Assembly (NCBI GenBank): GCA_905479115.1
Contig: CAJQLF010000017.1
Location: 1-36,447 of the forward strand
DNA length: 36,447 nucleotides
Direction of reading: 5' to 3'
Source: an uncultured Flavobacteriales bacterium
GTDB taxonomy: Bacteria > Bacteroidota > Bacteroidia > Flavobacteriales_D > Sanyastnellaceae
Of this stretch, positions 23,913-32,913 are shown one piece after another. The position numbers were made by a program, and so were the translations under genes. The notes under the pieces were generated by a model. That model ran no database searches. It saw only the letters and a program-made list of their open reading frames with translations, and was not told the DNA's origin. Numbering within the stretch: the first letter of the stretch is position 1; each line of letters opens with the position of its first letter.

Positions 23913-26213
23913 TCAGTGGCGGGGACGCAATAAGGTGTCCTTGCCATTGATCACTACTTCGAGTGCCTCCCCAGAACACAGGTCGACGGTTGTTTGATTC
24001 CCTCGAATATCCACTTCCAAAAGCCGATTGCGAAAATTGATCTTGAATGTAAGCCCGCTCCATGCTGGAGGCAATTGACCATTAAAATGAGGCTTGTCGT
24101 TTTTCACAGCAAAGCCGCCAAACCCTTCCACGACCGAGAGCCAGGTGCCCGCCATCGACGTAATGTGCAAACCCTCATGCACCTCCTTGTTGTAATCGTC
24201 TAAATCCAACCGAGAAGTGCGCAAATAATGCCCGTAAGCTTCCTCCATGCGACTTAGTCTCGCGGCGAGAATAGCGTGAACGCAAGGAGATAAACTGGAC
24301 TCATGGACCGTTTTGGGCTCGTAGAAATCATAATTTTCTGCAAGCGTTTCAGTGTCAAAATTGCCTCCAAAGAAATACATTCCCTGAAGAACATCTGCCT
24401 GTTTAATGAACACCGAGCGCAAGATTCGATCCCAGCTCCACTTCTGATTGATAGGACGTTGAGACGCAGGTAAGTCGGCAACTGTTAGCTGCTCTTTATC
24501 CAAAAACCCATCTTGTTGCAAAAACACGCGAGTTCCTTCCAGTCTCGGAAAGTACATTTGATCGGGGATGGTAACCCAGTCTTGGAAAACGTGGGATTCA
24601 TCGATAGCGTATTCAATAGAGAGCCTTTCCCAATCAGCGGGGTGGTGAACTTTTATCCAATCTGCCACTTCTCGGGCATATCGCATGCACCATGCCGCAA
24701 TGTAATTCGTGTACCAATTGTTGTTGACGTTGTTCTCGTATTCGTTCGGACCTGTAACACCCAGCATGACATACGCCTTTCGGTGTTCTGACCATTGAAC
24801 ACGCTGTTGCCAGAACCTTGCGACGGCCAGCAATACAGCGAAACCATTGGTCCGCAAGTAGTCTTCGTCTCCAGTGTAGTTGACATAGTTCCAAATGGCA
24901 TAGGACATGGCCCCGTTGCGGTGAATTTCCTCGAAAGTGATTTCCCACTCATTGTGGCATTCCTCACCGTTCATGGTCACCATTGGATACAGTGCAGCAC
25001 CTTTGTCAAAACCAAGTTTTACGGCATTTTCAATCGCTTTATCCAAATGTCGATACCGATAAAGCAACAATTGCCTTGCAACCGAAGCGGAATGCCCAGC
25101 TAAATAAAAAGGCAAACAGTAGGCTTCGGTATCCCAATAGCTCGCTCCCCCATATTTTTCTCCAGTGAACCCCTTCGGCCCTATGTTGAGCCGAGGATCA
25201 TCCCCTCGGTAGGTTTGATTTAATTGAAAAATATTGAACCGAATCGCTTGCTGTGAAGCCACGTCTCCCTCGATGACGATATCGGCCTGACGCCAAATCG
25301 AATCCCAAGCAGCTTTGTGTTCCTCCAGGTTTAATGCCCATCCCGTTTTTTGAGCGCGCGCTGCGTGCTCATCTGACAAAGAACGAAGCTTCGATTTCGG
25401 ATGGCGAACCGTCGTGGTAATGCCGACATACTTTTCCACTTCAAGCCATTCTCCTTTCTTCAAGTCATGCGCATACACATAGCCTGTTTTGAAATCAGAT
25501 TTAAAGGAAGTTCCCGACAACAACCTTTGGAACTCTCCCTGGTTGGAAGCAATCGTTGCACCTGTCCACATTGAGAAGCACACTCCAAAATCTGATTTTT
25601 GAGTCGATGCTTCAATTGAAGCCAATCCCTCCCCTTTAGATTCCACCGCAGAAATGGACCAAAATTGATCATCCCAATTGGAATCTTCGTTTTTGACCGC
25701 TGCGTCAAGTGCCGACGAGACTTCGACGGAGCAATTCGCAGCTTGAATTGCGTAGCGCAAACACCCCAACTCTGGCTGGGCCATGGAACAAAACCGTTCT
25801 GCGCGAACAGCAACACCCGAGCCGTTCGACATGGTCAACTTGAATTCTCTGCGCAATACGCCTTCCTTCATGTTCATCCCCCATTCAAAGTGATCGACGG
25901 ACTTCGCCGTATACAAGTCAAGGACCTCACCGTTGACCTTCACTCCTATGTCAATCCAATTTGTTGAATTCAACACCTTGGCGAAAAATTCGGGATACCC
26001 ATTTTTCCACCATCCCACCTTCGTCTTGTCCGGGTAGTACACTCCACCGAGGTAAGACCCTCTCAGCGATGTGCCTGAAAAACCTTCCTCAAAATTCGCG
26101 CGTTGTCCAAAGCGTCCATTGCCAATGGACAAAATAGATTCAAAGGATTCCACATCCGTGCCATGATTCCAGCCCGAACAGCCTAAATTCCATGAATCGA
26201 TTACGCCTGACAT
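23913..26213 (-). CDS. malP: Maltose phosphorylase (glycoside hydrolase family 65)
   Basis: The 766-residue protein is a full GH65 enzyme. It has SIGNGRFGQRANFEEGF at residues 29-45, YWDTEAYCLPFYLAG, EECHNEWEITFEEIHRNG (417-434), the general-acid motif GPNEYENNVNNNWYTN with Glu491, and a HESSLSPCVHAI segment of the phosphate site. These match maltose phosphorylases more than trehalose or kojibiose phosphorylases, but specificity within GH65 is best tested by experiment. The reaction gives beta-glucose-1-phosphate and glucose. The downstream order pgmB-GH65 and the upstream sugar kinase cover both products. ATG 26213 lies 10 bases after the pgmB stop; the longer frame from 26270 lies inside pgmB. 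Confidence 0.92.
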   Translation of the reverse strand: MSGVIDSWNLGCSGWNHGTDVESFESILSIGNGRFGQRANFEEGFSGTSLRGSYLGGVYYPDKTKVGWWKNGYPEFFAKVLNSTNWIDIGVKVNGEVLDLYTAKSVDHFEWGMNMKEGVLRREFKLTMSNGSGVAVRAERFCSMAQPELGCLRYAIQAANCSVEVSSALDAAVKNEDSNWDDQFWSISAVESKGEGLASIEASTQKSDFGVCFSMWTGATIASNQGEFQRLLSGTSFKSDFKTGYVYAHDLKKGEWLEVEKYVGITTTVRHPKSKLRSLSDEHAARAQKTGWALNLEEHKAAWDSIWRQADIVIEGDVASQQAIRFNIFQLNQTYRGDDPRLNIGPKGFTGEKYGGASYWDTEAYCLPFYLAGHSASVARQLLLYRYRHLDKAIENAVKLGFDKGAALYPMVTMNGEECHNEWEITFEEIHRNGAMSYAIWNYVNYTGDEDYLRTNGFAVLLAVARFWQQRVQWSEHRKAYVMLGVTGPNEYENNVNNNWYTNYIAAWCMRYAREVADWIKVHHPADWERLSIEYAIDESHVFQDWVTIPDQMYFPRLEGTRVFLQQDGFLDKEQLTVADLPASQRPINQKWSWDRILRSVFIKQADVLQGMYFFGGNFDTETLAENYDFYEPKTVHESSLSPCVHAILAARLSRMEEAYGHYLRTSRLDLDDYNKEVHEGLHITSMAGTWLSVVEGFGGFAVKNDKPHFNGQLPPAWSGLTFKINFRNRLLEVDIRGNQTTVDLCSGEALEVVINGKDTLLRPRH

Positions 26214-26223
26214 ATGTGCAAAC

Positions 26224-26880
26224 TTAAGGGTTGAACCCTTCAAGGATATGATCCCACGTCCTGCCCTCAAAGCCAGGTATCACATATCTCGCACCGGACA
26301 ATTCAGAGGCATTGCCTACCCCTACAACCTCAAAACCACCTGCACGCGCTGCATCAATTCCAGACTGAGCGTCCTCGAATACGATGCATTCAGGTGGATT
26401 CGCACCCAGCGATTTAGCTGCCATGAGAAAGACTTCAGGGTCGGGCTTCGACAACGTGATGTGATTTCCGTCCACCAACGCGTCAAACGCATCCAACAAC
26501 TCGAGTCGTTCCAAGATCATCGTTGCATTCTTAGAAGAAGAGCCTAAGGCTATCTTGATCCTCTTTGCTCTAAGTTCATGCAACAAATCTCTTACACCCG
26601 GCAAGGCATCTTTGGGCTGCGTTTGATCTGCGAGTTGCAGATAATGCGTATTCTTTCGATCCATGAGCTTCAATTTGGTCGCTGGATCAAGAATGAGCCC
26701 TCCTTTTCTGAGTATGTACTCTAGACTGTCAACCCGAGACACTCCTTTGAGGCGTTCGTTGTCTTCATGGCTAAATGGCACGCCCAATTCCTCCGCCAAT
26801 CTATTCCAAGCTACAAAATGATGGGCTGCTGTGTCAACAATGACTCCATCCAAATCAAATATACAAGCTTGAAACACCAT
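26224..26880 (-). CDS. pgmB: Beta-phosphoglucomutase
   Basis: The 218-residue HAD-family protein has the DLDGVIVDT motif (nucleophile Asp9 and acid-base Asp11), the cap segment LKGVSRVDSLEYILRKG (about 44-60) typical of beta-PGM, ALGSSSKNA and KPDPEVFL. It converts beta-glucose-1-phosphate to glucose-6-phosphate via beta-glucose-1,6-bisphosphate. It lies between the sugar kinase (4-base gap) and the maltose phosphorylase (10-base gap), the expected partner. Confidence 0.95.
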   Translation of the reverse strand: MVFQACIFDLDGVIVDTAAHHFVAWNRLAEELGVPFSHEDNERLKGVSRVDSLEYILRKGGLILDPATKLKLMDRKNTHYLQLADQTQPKDALPGVRDLLHELRAKRIKIALGSSSKNATMILERLELLDAFDALVDGNHITLSKPDPEVFLMAAKSLGANPPECIVFEDAQSGIDAARAGGFEVVGVGNASELSGARYVIPGFEGRTWDHILEGFNP

Positions 26881-26884
26881 GTTA

Positions 26885-27745
26885 TCAGTCGTTTAAAATG
26901 TATTTTACGTGGTAATCTGCCAATCCATCAACTGGTCGTTTGATGATCTTTCCCACGCGAATCCCCTCGCGTTCGCAAACATGGCAAAGCACATCTTGGA
27001 AGTGAAAAGCAACAGAACCAACGAAATGTATGGGAACCTCCCGGTAGTTTTTGTAACACTTCACGTGCACATCCACAAAGGACTGGAAGCCCTCTTCTAA
27101 AAGCGAAATCACTTGCGGAACCTCTCGGTGCCGACCCAGGAACGTCATAAAAGAAGCCAGAAAGACATTGGCGTTGGGCTCTTTGTAGACTCGGTTGACA
27201 ATATCGTCTTTTGAGAAATTAAACGTCGCATTGAAATCAGCCTCGACCATAGGGTCCAACTTATGGTATAGGTGCAAGGCAAGAAGTCGTTTACCAAACC
27301 AAGACCCACTTGCCTCATCCCCTAGGATGTAGGCCAAGGCTGGCACTTCCTCGCTCGTGACATGACCGTCAAAAAAACAAGAATTAGAACCTGTTCCGAT
27401 AATGCAAGTAATGGCCGGTTCGCCCGAATACGTGCTGTACGCCGCACCATCTAAATCGTGCCCTACATGCACTTTAGCATTGACGAAAACTCGCTGAAGG
27501 CCTTCTCGAATCACGGCGCAAAGCGGCTCGGAGCTGCTTCCAGCGCCATAAAAATACACCTTAACTACATCCTCCGCTATGGCAGCGGCCTCAGTAGAGT
27601 CTTGCATTTTCGCTTCAACGAGATCGGCATTATGGAAGTAGGGGTTGAAACCCATGGTATGGAATTCTCCTTCCGTCTTACCGTGCTCATCCATGATCAT
27701 CCAATCGCACTTCGTCGAGCCACTATCTGCTACTAAAATCTTCAA
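26885..27745 (-). CDS. BadF/BcrA-type ATPase, N-acetylglucosamine-kinase-like; probable glucose kinase
   Basis: The 286-residue protein belongs to the BadF/BadG/BcrA ATPase family with the ASKHA fold. Phosphate-1 motif VADSGSTKCDW is at the start, the IGTGSNSCFFDG motif in the middle, and LGDEASGSWFGKRLL follows. Relatives include N-acetylglucosamine kinases. The GH65 enzyme releases free glucose and no ROK or Glk glucokinase is present here, so phosphorylating glucose is the likely job (inference). The frame has no ATG start: TTG 27745 gives LKILVADSGS, the usual family start, while TTG 27781 would add 12 residues. It lies between gapA and pgmB. Confidence 0.78.
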   Translation of the reverse strand: MKILVADSGSTKCDWMIMDEHGKTEGEFHTMGFNPYFHNADLVEAKMQDSTEAAAIAEDVVKVYFYGAGSSSEPLCAVIREGLQRVFVNAKVHVGHDLDGAAYSTYSGEPAITCIIGTGSNSCFFDGHVTSEEVPALAYILGDEASGSWFGKRLLALHLYHKLDPMVEADFNATFNFSKDDIVNRVYKEPNANVFLASFMTFLGRHREVPQVISLLEEGFQSFVDVHVKCYKNYREVPIHFVGSVAFHFQDVLCHVCEREGIRVGKIIKRPVDGLADYHVKYILND

Positions 27746-27793
27746 ATTTTCTCGGTTTTTGGTGAAGAAGAATCCAAACAACGAAAGAGGCTA

Positions 27794-28777
<984 letters not shown>

Positions 28778-28797
28778 TTAGTTCTTTTTTCCGTAGG

Positions 28798-29769
28798 TTA
28801 AATAGACAAAATTTTCGCAATCCTCACTTCATCTTTTAGTGAGGCAGACTTATTCTCAATAACTTCCTCAAACGGGAAATACACCAGTTGGTCATTGACC
28901 ACACCCGCCATCACATTTCGTTTTCCAGACAACAATCCTTCAACCGCTGCCACACCCAAACGAGAGGCCAGCACTCGATCCGCACAGCTTGGATCGCCGC
29001 CTCTCTGAAGGTGACCGAGGACCGTTATGCGCGTCTCGTATTTGTTATCAATCGCATGAACCTTTTTTGCGATTTCAAAGGCACCACCTTCTGGATGACC
29101 TTCCGCCACAATCACAATACTGGACGTTTTATTGGAAGCTTGACCGCTGTTGAGAATCTCCACCAAGTCGTTGATGGAAATACCCGATTCTGGCGTCATA
29201 ACCGCTACAGCTCCTGTGGCAATTCCGGAATGCAATGCGATGAAACCGCTATCGCGTCCCATCACTTCTACGAAAAACAAGCGATTGTGGCTGTCTGCCG
29301 TGTCCCGGATCTTATCCACTGCTTCCACCACCGTATTGGTCGCTGTATCGAATCCAATGGTAAAATCGGATCCAGATAAATCGTTATCAATGGTTCCAGG
29401 TATACCTATGATTGGAAATCCTGTTTCTCTGCAAAAATGCATCGCCCCCTCAAAGGTGCCATTGCCGCCAATTACGACAAGCGCATCCACCTCATGTTCC
29501 AAGAGGGCTTGGTGAGCCAATCTTCTTCCTTCCACTGAATGAAAACTTTTGCAGCGGGCAGATTTCAGAATAGTTCCTCCACGGCCTAGGATTTTAGCCA
29601 CCGAACGGACGTGGAGACGTTTAAAGTCCCCATCAATGAGTCCTTGGTACCCCTGAAATACCCCTACCGCCTCGCATCCATGGTACACGGATGTTCGGAC
29701 CACCGCTCGGATGGCCGCATTCATCCCTGGAGAATCACCTCCAGAAGTCAAAACCGCGATTTTCTTCAT
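28798..29769 (-). CDS. pfkA: 6-phosphofructokinase
   Basis: The 323-residue protein aligns along its length with E. coli PfkA. It has TSGGDSPGMNAAIRAVVR (8-25), the GTIDND motif with catalytic Asp128, EVMGRDSGFIAL and VLGHLQRGG. At the site that separates ATP from PPi enzymes it keeps Gly104, pointing to ATP, but residue 103, the Mg-binding Asp of E. coli (GGDGS), is Asn here (GGNGT). It leads the maltose operon. ATG 29769 (MKKIAVLTSGGD) is the usual family start; ATG 29802 adds 11 residues and is possible. A -7 box at 29850-29843 and the palindrome beside it probably control it. Confidence 0.93.
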   Translation of the reverse strand: MKKIAVLTSGGDSPGMNAAIRAVVRTSVYHGCEAVGVFQGYQGLIDGDFKRLHVRSVAKILGRGGTILKSARCKSFHSVEGRRLAHQALLEHEVDALVVIGGNGTFEGAMHFCRETGFPIIGIPGTIDNDLSGSDFTIGFDTATNTVVEAVDKIRDTADSHNRLFFVEVMGRDSGFIALHSGIATGAVAVMTPESGISINDLVEILNSGQASNKTSSIVIVAEGHPEGGAFEIAKKVHAIDNKYETRITVLGHLQRGGDPSCADRVLASRLGVAAVEGLLSGKRNVMAGVVNDQLVYFPFEEVIENKSASLKDEVRIAKILSI

Positions 29770-29842
29770 GCTTTCAATGTGAATCAGTCCATCGTTCTTC
29801 ATTTGAACGGCAGCGAATATAAGACGTTTAAAAGCACATTTA

Positions 29843-29850
29843 CAAACTTA
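29843..29850 (-). promoter_or_regulatory. -7 promoter element of the pfkA-gapA-kinase-pgmB-GH65 operon
   Basis: TAAGTTTG on the minus strand is a perfect TAnnTTTG match. Its first three bases lie within the palindrome at 29848-29868, so a protein bound there would cover the promoter. No clear -33 TTG is seen. The leader to ATG 29769 would be about 70 bases. Confidence 0.6.
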
Positions 29851-29868
29851 GTGTAACAGATACACTAA
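29848..29868. promoter_or_regulatory. Palindromic operator, probable binding site of the Nudix-type regulator
   Basis: TTAGTGTA (29848-29855) and TACACTAA (29861-29868) are perfect inverted copies around a 5-base spacer ACAGA. The 21-bp size fits a dimeric winged-helix regulator. It overlaps the -7 box of the pfkA operon and sits about 22 bases ahead of the -7 box of the divergent regulator gene, so one bound dimer could control both. No second full copy was found in the window. Confidence 0.7.
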
Positions 29869-29889
29869 TAACGTCACCCTGCTTTATTG

Positions 29890-29897
29890 TACTTTTG
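29890..29897 (+). promoter_or_regulatory. -7 promoter element of the Nudix-type regulator gene
   Basis: TACTTTTG is a perfect TAnnTTTG match and ends only 5 bases before the ATG at 29903. The transcript may therefore start at or next to the start codon. Confidence 0.5.
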
Positions 29898-29902
29898 ACA
29901 CT

Positions 29903-30613
29903 ATGCAACAGAATGAGACCCTGCACTTGTCTGTAGACTGTGTTCTTTTCGGTTACGATGACGCAGGCCTCAAAGTCTTGTTAATCAATCAGAAGAGAAC
30001 GGAACCCGCTGACAGCAACGTAAAGCCCATGTCCCAATTACCCGGTGACTTGATCCTTCTGGATGAAGGCCTCGACGAAGCTGCAGCTCGGGTTTTGTAC
30101 GAATTAACTCAGCTGAATGGAGTCTATCTCAAGCAGTTTCATGCTTTTGGTGACCCCAACCGGGTGAAAGATTTGAAAGACAGAGCCTGGTTGCGGTCCG
30201 TCCGCACCCAGCCGGAACAACGAGTTGTAACCGTGGGGTACTTTGGACTGGTGAGTTTGCATGATTTCAATCCCAAACCTGCTTCCTTTGCAGGCAGCGC
30301 TGACTGGATTGACCTGCAGGATATAGGAGAACTCGCATTTGATCACAATGAAATTCTCTCCGGTGCAATCGATGCCTTGCAGAGTCAATTAGAAAGTCAA
30401 CACATTAGCTTCGAACTACTGCCTAAAAAATTCACCATCAGTCAACTACAGTCTCTTTATGAAGTGGTTCTTGAAAAGAAGTTTGACAAAAGAAACTTTC
30501 GCAAAAATGTCAAAAAGATGAGCCACGTGGTTCCGTTGGACGAAAAACAACAAGGCGTGATGCACAAACCCGCACAGCTTTTCAGCTTCAACCGCAATGA
30601 ACTTGAGTCTTAA
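29903..30613 (+). CDS. Nudix-domain winged-helix transcriptional regulator (NrtR/AraR-type)
   Basis: The 236-residue protein has an N-terminal Nudix domain (about 8-150; LSVDCVLFGYDDAGLKVLLI, LPGDLILLDEGLDEAAARVLYEL) and a C-terminal winged-helix part (about 155-225; PKKFTISQLQSLYEVVLEKKFDKRNFRK). The Nudix box lacks the glutamates of REUxEE needed for hydrolysis, as in NrtR-like regulators and the Bacteroidota arabinose regulator AraR, where the domain senses a ligand. Here the context suggests a sugar or sugar phosphate from maltose metabolism (inference). It is divergent from the pfkA operon across a perfect palindrome, and its end overlaps the start of the CotH gene by 17 bases, so those two are probably cotranscribed. 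Confidence 0.88.
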   Translation: MQQNETLHLSVDCVLFGYDDAGLKVLLINQKRTEPADSNVKPMSQLPGDLILLDEGLDEAAARVLYELTQLNGVYLKQFHAFGDPNRVKDLKDRAWLRSVRTQPEQRVVTVGYFGLVSLHDFNPKPASFAGSADWIDLQDIGELAFDHNEILSGAIDALQSQLESQHISFELLPKKFTISQLQSLYEVVLEKKFDKRNFRKNVKKMSHVVPLDEKQQGVMHKPAQLFSFNRNELES

Positions 30614-32906
30614 GCAACGCACGTATCGAGGTTTCATCGGATTCGTTGCGGTGTTCACCTTCTGCTCGTCCATGGCACAAGAGCTGGGAATCTTAACCCA
30701 CCCTGATAATGGTGCTGCCTTCTTAAGTGAAGAAATTCCATCTGTGCACATAACATGCGGTGACGCCATCGAATGGATGTTTGAGGAGGAGAATTGGTAC
30801 GCTGACGTAGAACACCCTGCGACGTTTATTTTCACCAGCTTGGCCGGTTCGGATACCCTGGCAAATGTGGGCTTCCGTTTGCGGGGAAACACTTCGCGAG
30901 CAGCGCCGAAAAAATCATTTAAGATCTCCTTTGATACATTCGAATCAGATCAAGAATGGAACGGTTTAGATAAATTAAATTTAAACGGCGAACACAACGA
31001 TCCCAGTGTTATCAGGTCGCGGCTTTCATGGGAGTGTTTGAGAGATGCTGGTGTCCCCGTCTCACGCGTGCAGCACGTCAACCTGTACATCAACGGAACG
31101 TTTTATGGGGTCTATGCCAACATCGAACACATCGACGGAGAATGGCTTGAAAAACGATTTGACCATGCCCATGGCAACCTCTGGAAGTGCACTTATCCTG
31201 CTGATCTGAATTTCATTAGCAACAATGCCGATGCGTACAAATTCACGCCGAGTTGGTCTGACCAACGTGTATATGACTTGAAGACCAACAACCTCAATGA
31301 TGACTACTCGGCATTGGCTGCATTCATTGACGCCTTAAACAATACTGCATTGGATGAACTGCCATGTTCATTGGAGCGAATCTTTGACGTGGATGCTTAC
31401 CTCAAAATTGCCGCTGGTGAAATTCTTTCTGGCCACTGGGACAATTACATTGGAAACCGAAATAATTTTTACCTCTACCAGCGATCGACAGATCACCGGT
31501 TGATGTACATTCCGTATGACATGGATAACACCATGGGAATCCAGTGGTTTGGGGAATGGACCACGCAAGATATTTACGCTTGGACCACGGGAAACGACCG
31601 CCCCTTGTACAGTCGTTTGCTCCAGGTTCCGCAGTACCGGGATCGGTTTACCTGGTACATCCGTTGGTGGATGGAAAACTATTACACGGAGGATTGGATC
31701 GATCAACGGGGTGATTGGCTTATCAGTCTATTGGAACCGCACATCGAAAACGACACCTTTTATTCTTCAAGCTATTCCTTCGGTTTACAAGACTTTATGG
31801 AGTCCATGGACGAGCCATGGGGATCCCATGTTGCCCATTCCCTGAATGGCTATGCGGCATCTCGGTTGTTTTGGGCCGACATCCAGGCGGACGAAATCAC
31901 AGCAGCCCCTCCCCCTGTCCAATGCTGGGCAGAAGGTCCACGATTGAACGATTCAATTCAAGTGAAGTGCTGGGTTCCCGAAAATGAAGAACTCACGTCT
32001 TGGGCTTTTGAACTGGAATTGGACATCGACGGCTCGACCAGCGAACACCCTTTGGATTTGATTGGAATCAATGAGCACGGACATGAATGGGGTACCTCGG
32101 TTCCGCTGAACAATGGCTCAGATGTGCATTGGATGGTCTCGTTCACGAATCCGGAAGGAGCGCTTAACACGTCGCCCTGCGAGCCTCAACGCATTTGGAA
32201 TACGGGATCGCCCATCCCTCTTTTGATCAACGAAGTCATGCCTGTAAACAATTCTGTTATTGCGGATGCTTCAGGCCATTACGGCGATTGGGTGGAACTT
32301 TTGAACCATGGAAGCGTTCCCATGAATGTCGGGAATTATTACATCACCAACCGGTTAATGGAACCCGCTCGCTGGCCGCTGCCAAGCGTGACGTTGGAGC
32401 CTGGACAGCACTTGCTCATTTGGTGCGATGATGAACCCGTAAACGGACCGTTGCACTCTTCCTTTACCCTGAATGGTGGTGGCGACGAAGTGTTCATTAT
32501 GCACCAAGAGGATGGTGCGTGGCGCGTTATCGATGATGCTGAATGGTCCAATGCTCCCGAAAATGCCAGCTGGGGACGATCCACAGACGGCGCGGACGAT
32601 TGGATTTGGTTTCATGACAACCTTGGCAACAGTCCTACGCCCAATGGGCCGAATGGTGTCGCCACTTCCATCGATTCATCCGCCAAGGATGAACTTTGGG
32701 ACAGCTGGAATCCAATCAATCCTTGCAACCATCCTTGTCAGATCAAATTTCCAATGGCCACAGACTGGAGTCTTATGAGCGGGTCTGGCCAACTGCTATT
32801 GACAGGATTTGGTGACCAATCTTTGCTTAATCTTCCATCTAGCACCTATCACCTCCTGCTATATCCAGATGGTAATCCTATTGCACGAAAGCTCATCATT
32901 CAATAA
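30597..32906 (+). CDS. Secreted CotH kinase-family protein with lamin tail domain and T9SS-like C-terminus
   Basis: The 769-residue protein has a signal peptide (residues 1-28, ending SMAQ). The CotH kinase domain (about 90-430) shows VGFRLRGNTSRAAPKKSFKISF with the ATP-binding Lys, IEHIDGEWLEKRF (176-188) and the metal-binding IPYDMDNTMG (305-314), so the kinase site seems intact. A lamin tail domain follows (about 541-645; LLINEVMPVNN, GDWVELLNHG). The last 60 residues end LPSSTYHLLLYPDGNPIARKLIIQ, split, which resembles a T9SS type A sorting domain. It overlaps the regulator gene by 17 bases and precedes the amylase by 7. Its substrate is unknown; a role in modifying exported proteins is a guess. 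Confidence 0.85.
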   Translation: MNLSLKQRTYRGFIGFVAVFTFCSSMAQELGILTHPDNGAAFLSEEIPSVHITCGDAIEWMFEEENWYADVEHPATFIFTSLAGSDTLANVGFRLRGNTSRAAPKKSFKISFDTFESDQEWNGLDKLNLNGEHNDPSVIRSRLSWECLRDAGVPVSRVQHVNLYINGTFYGVYANIEHIDGEWLEKRFDHAHGNLWKCTYPADLNFISNNADAYKFTPSWSDQRVYDLKTNNLNDDYSALAAFIDALNNTALDELPCSLERIFDVDAYLKIAAGEILSGHWDNYIGNRNNFYLYQRSTDHRLMYIPYDMDNTMGIQWFGEWTTQDIYAWTTGNDRPLYSRLLQVPQYRDRFTWYIRWWMENYYTEDWIDQRGDWLISLLEPHIENDTFYSSSYSFGLQDFMESMDEPWGSHVAHSLNGYAASRLFWADIQADEITAAPPPVQCWAEGPRLNDSIQVKCWVPENEELTSWAFELELDIDGSTSEHPLDLIGINEHGHEWGTSVPLNNGSDVHWMVSFTNPEGALNTSPCEPQRIWNTGSPIPLLINEVMPVNNSVIADASGHYGDWVELLNHGSVPMNVGNYYITNRLMEPARWPLPSVTLEPGQHLLIWCDDEPVNGPLHSSFTLNGGGDEVFIMHQEDGAWRVIDDAEWSNAPENASWGRSTDGADDWIWFHDNLGNSPTPNGPNGVATSIDSSAKDELWDSWNPINPCNHPCQIKFPMATDWSLMSGSGQLLLTGFGDQSLLNLPSSTYHLLLYPDGNPIARKLIIQ

Positions 32907-32913
32907 ACTCAGC

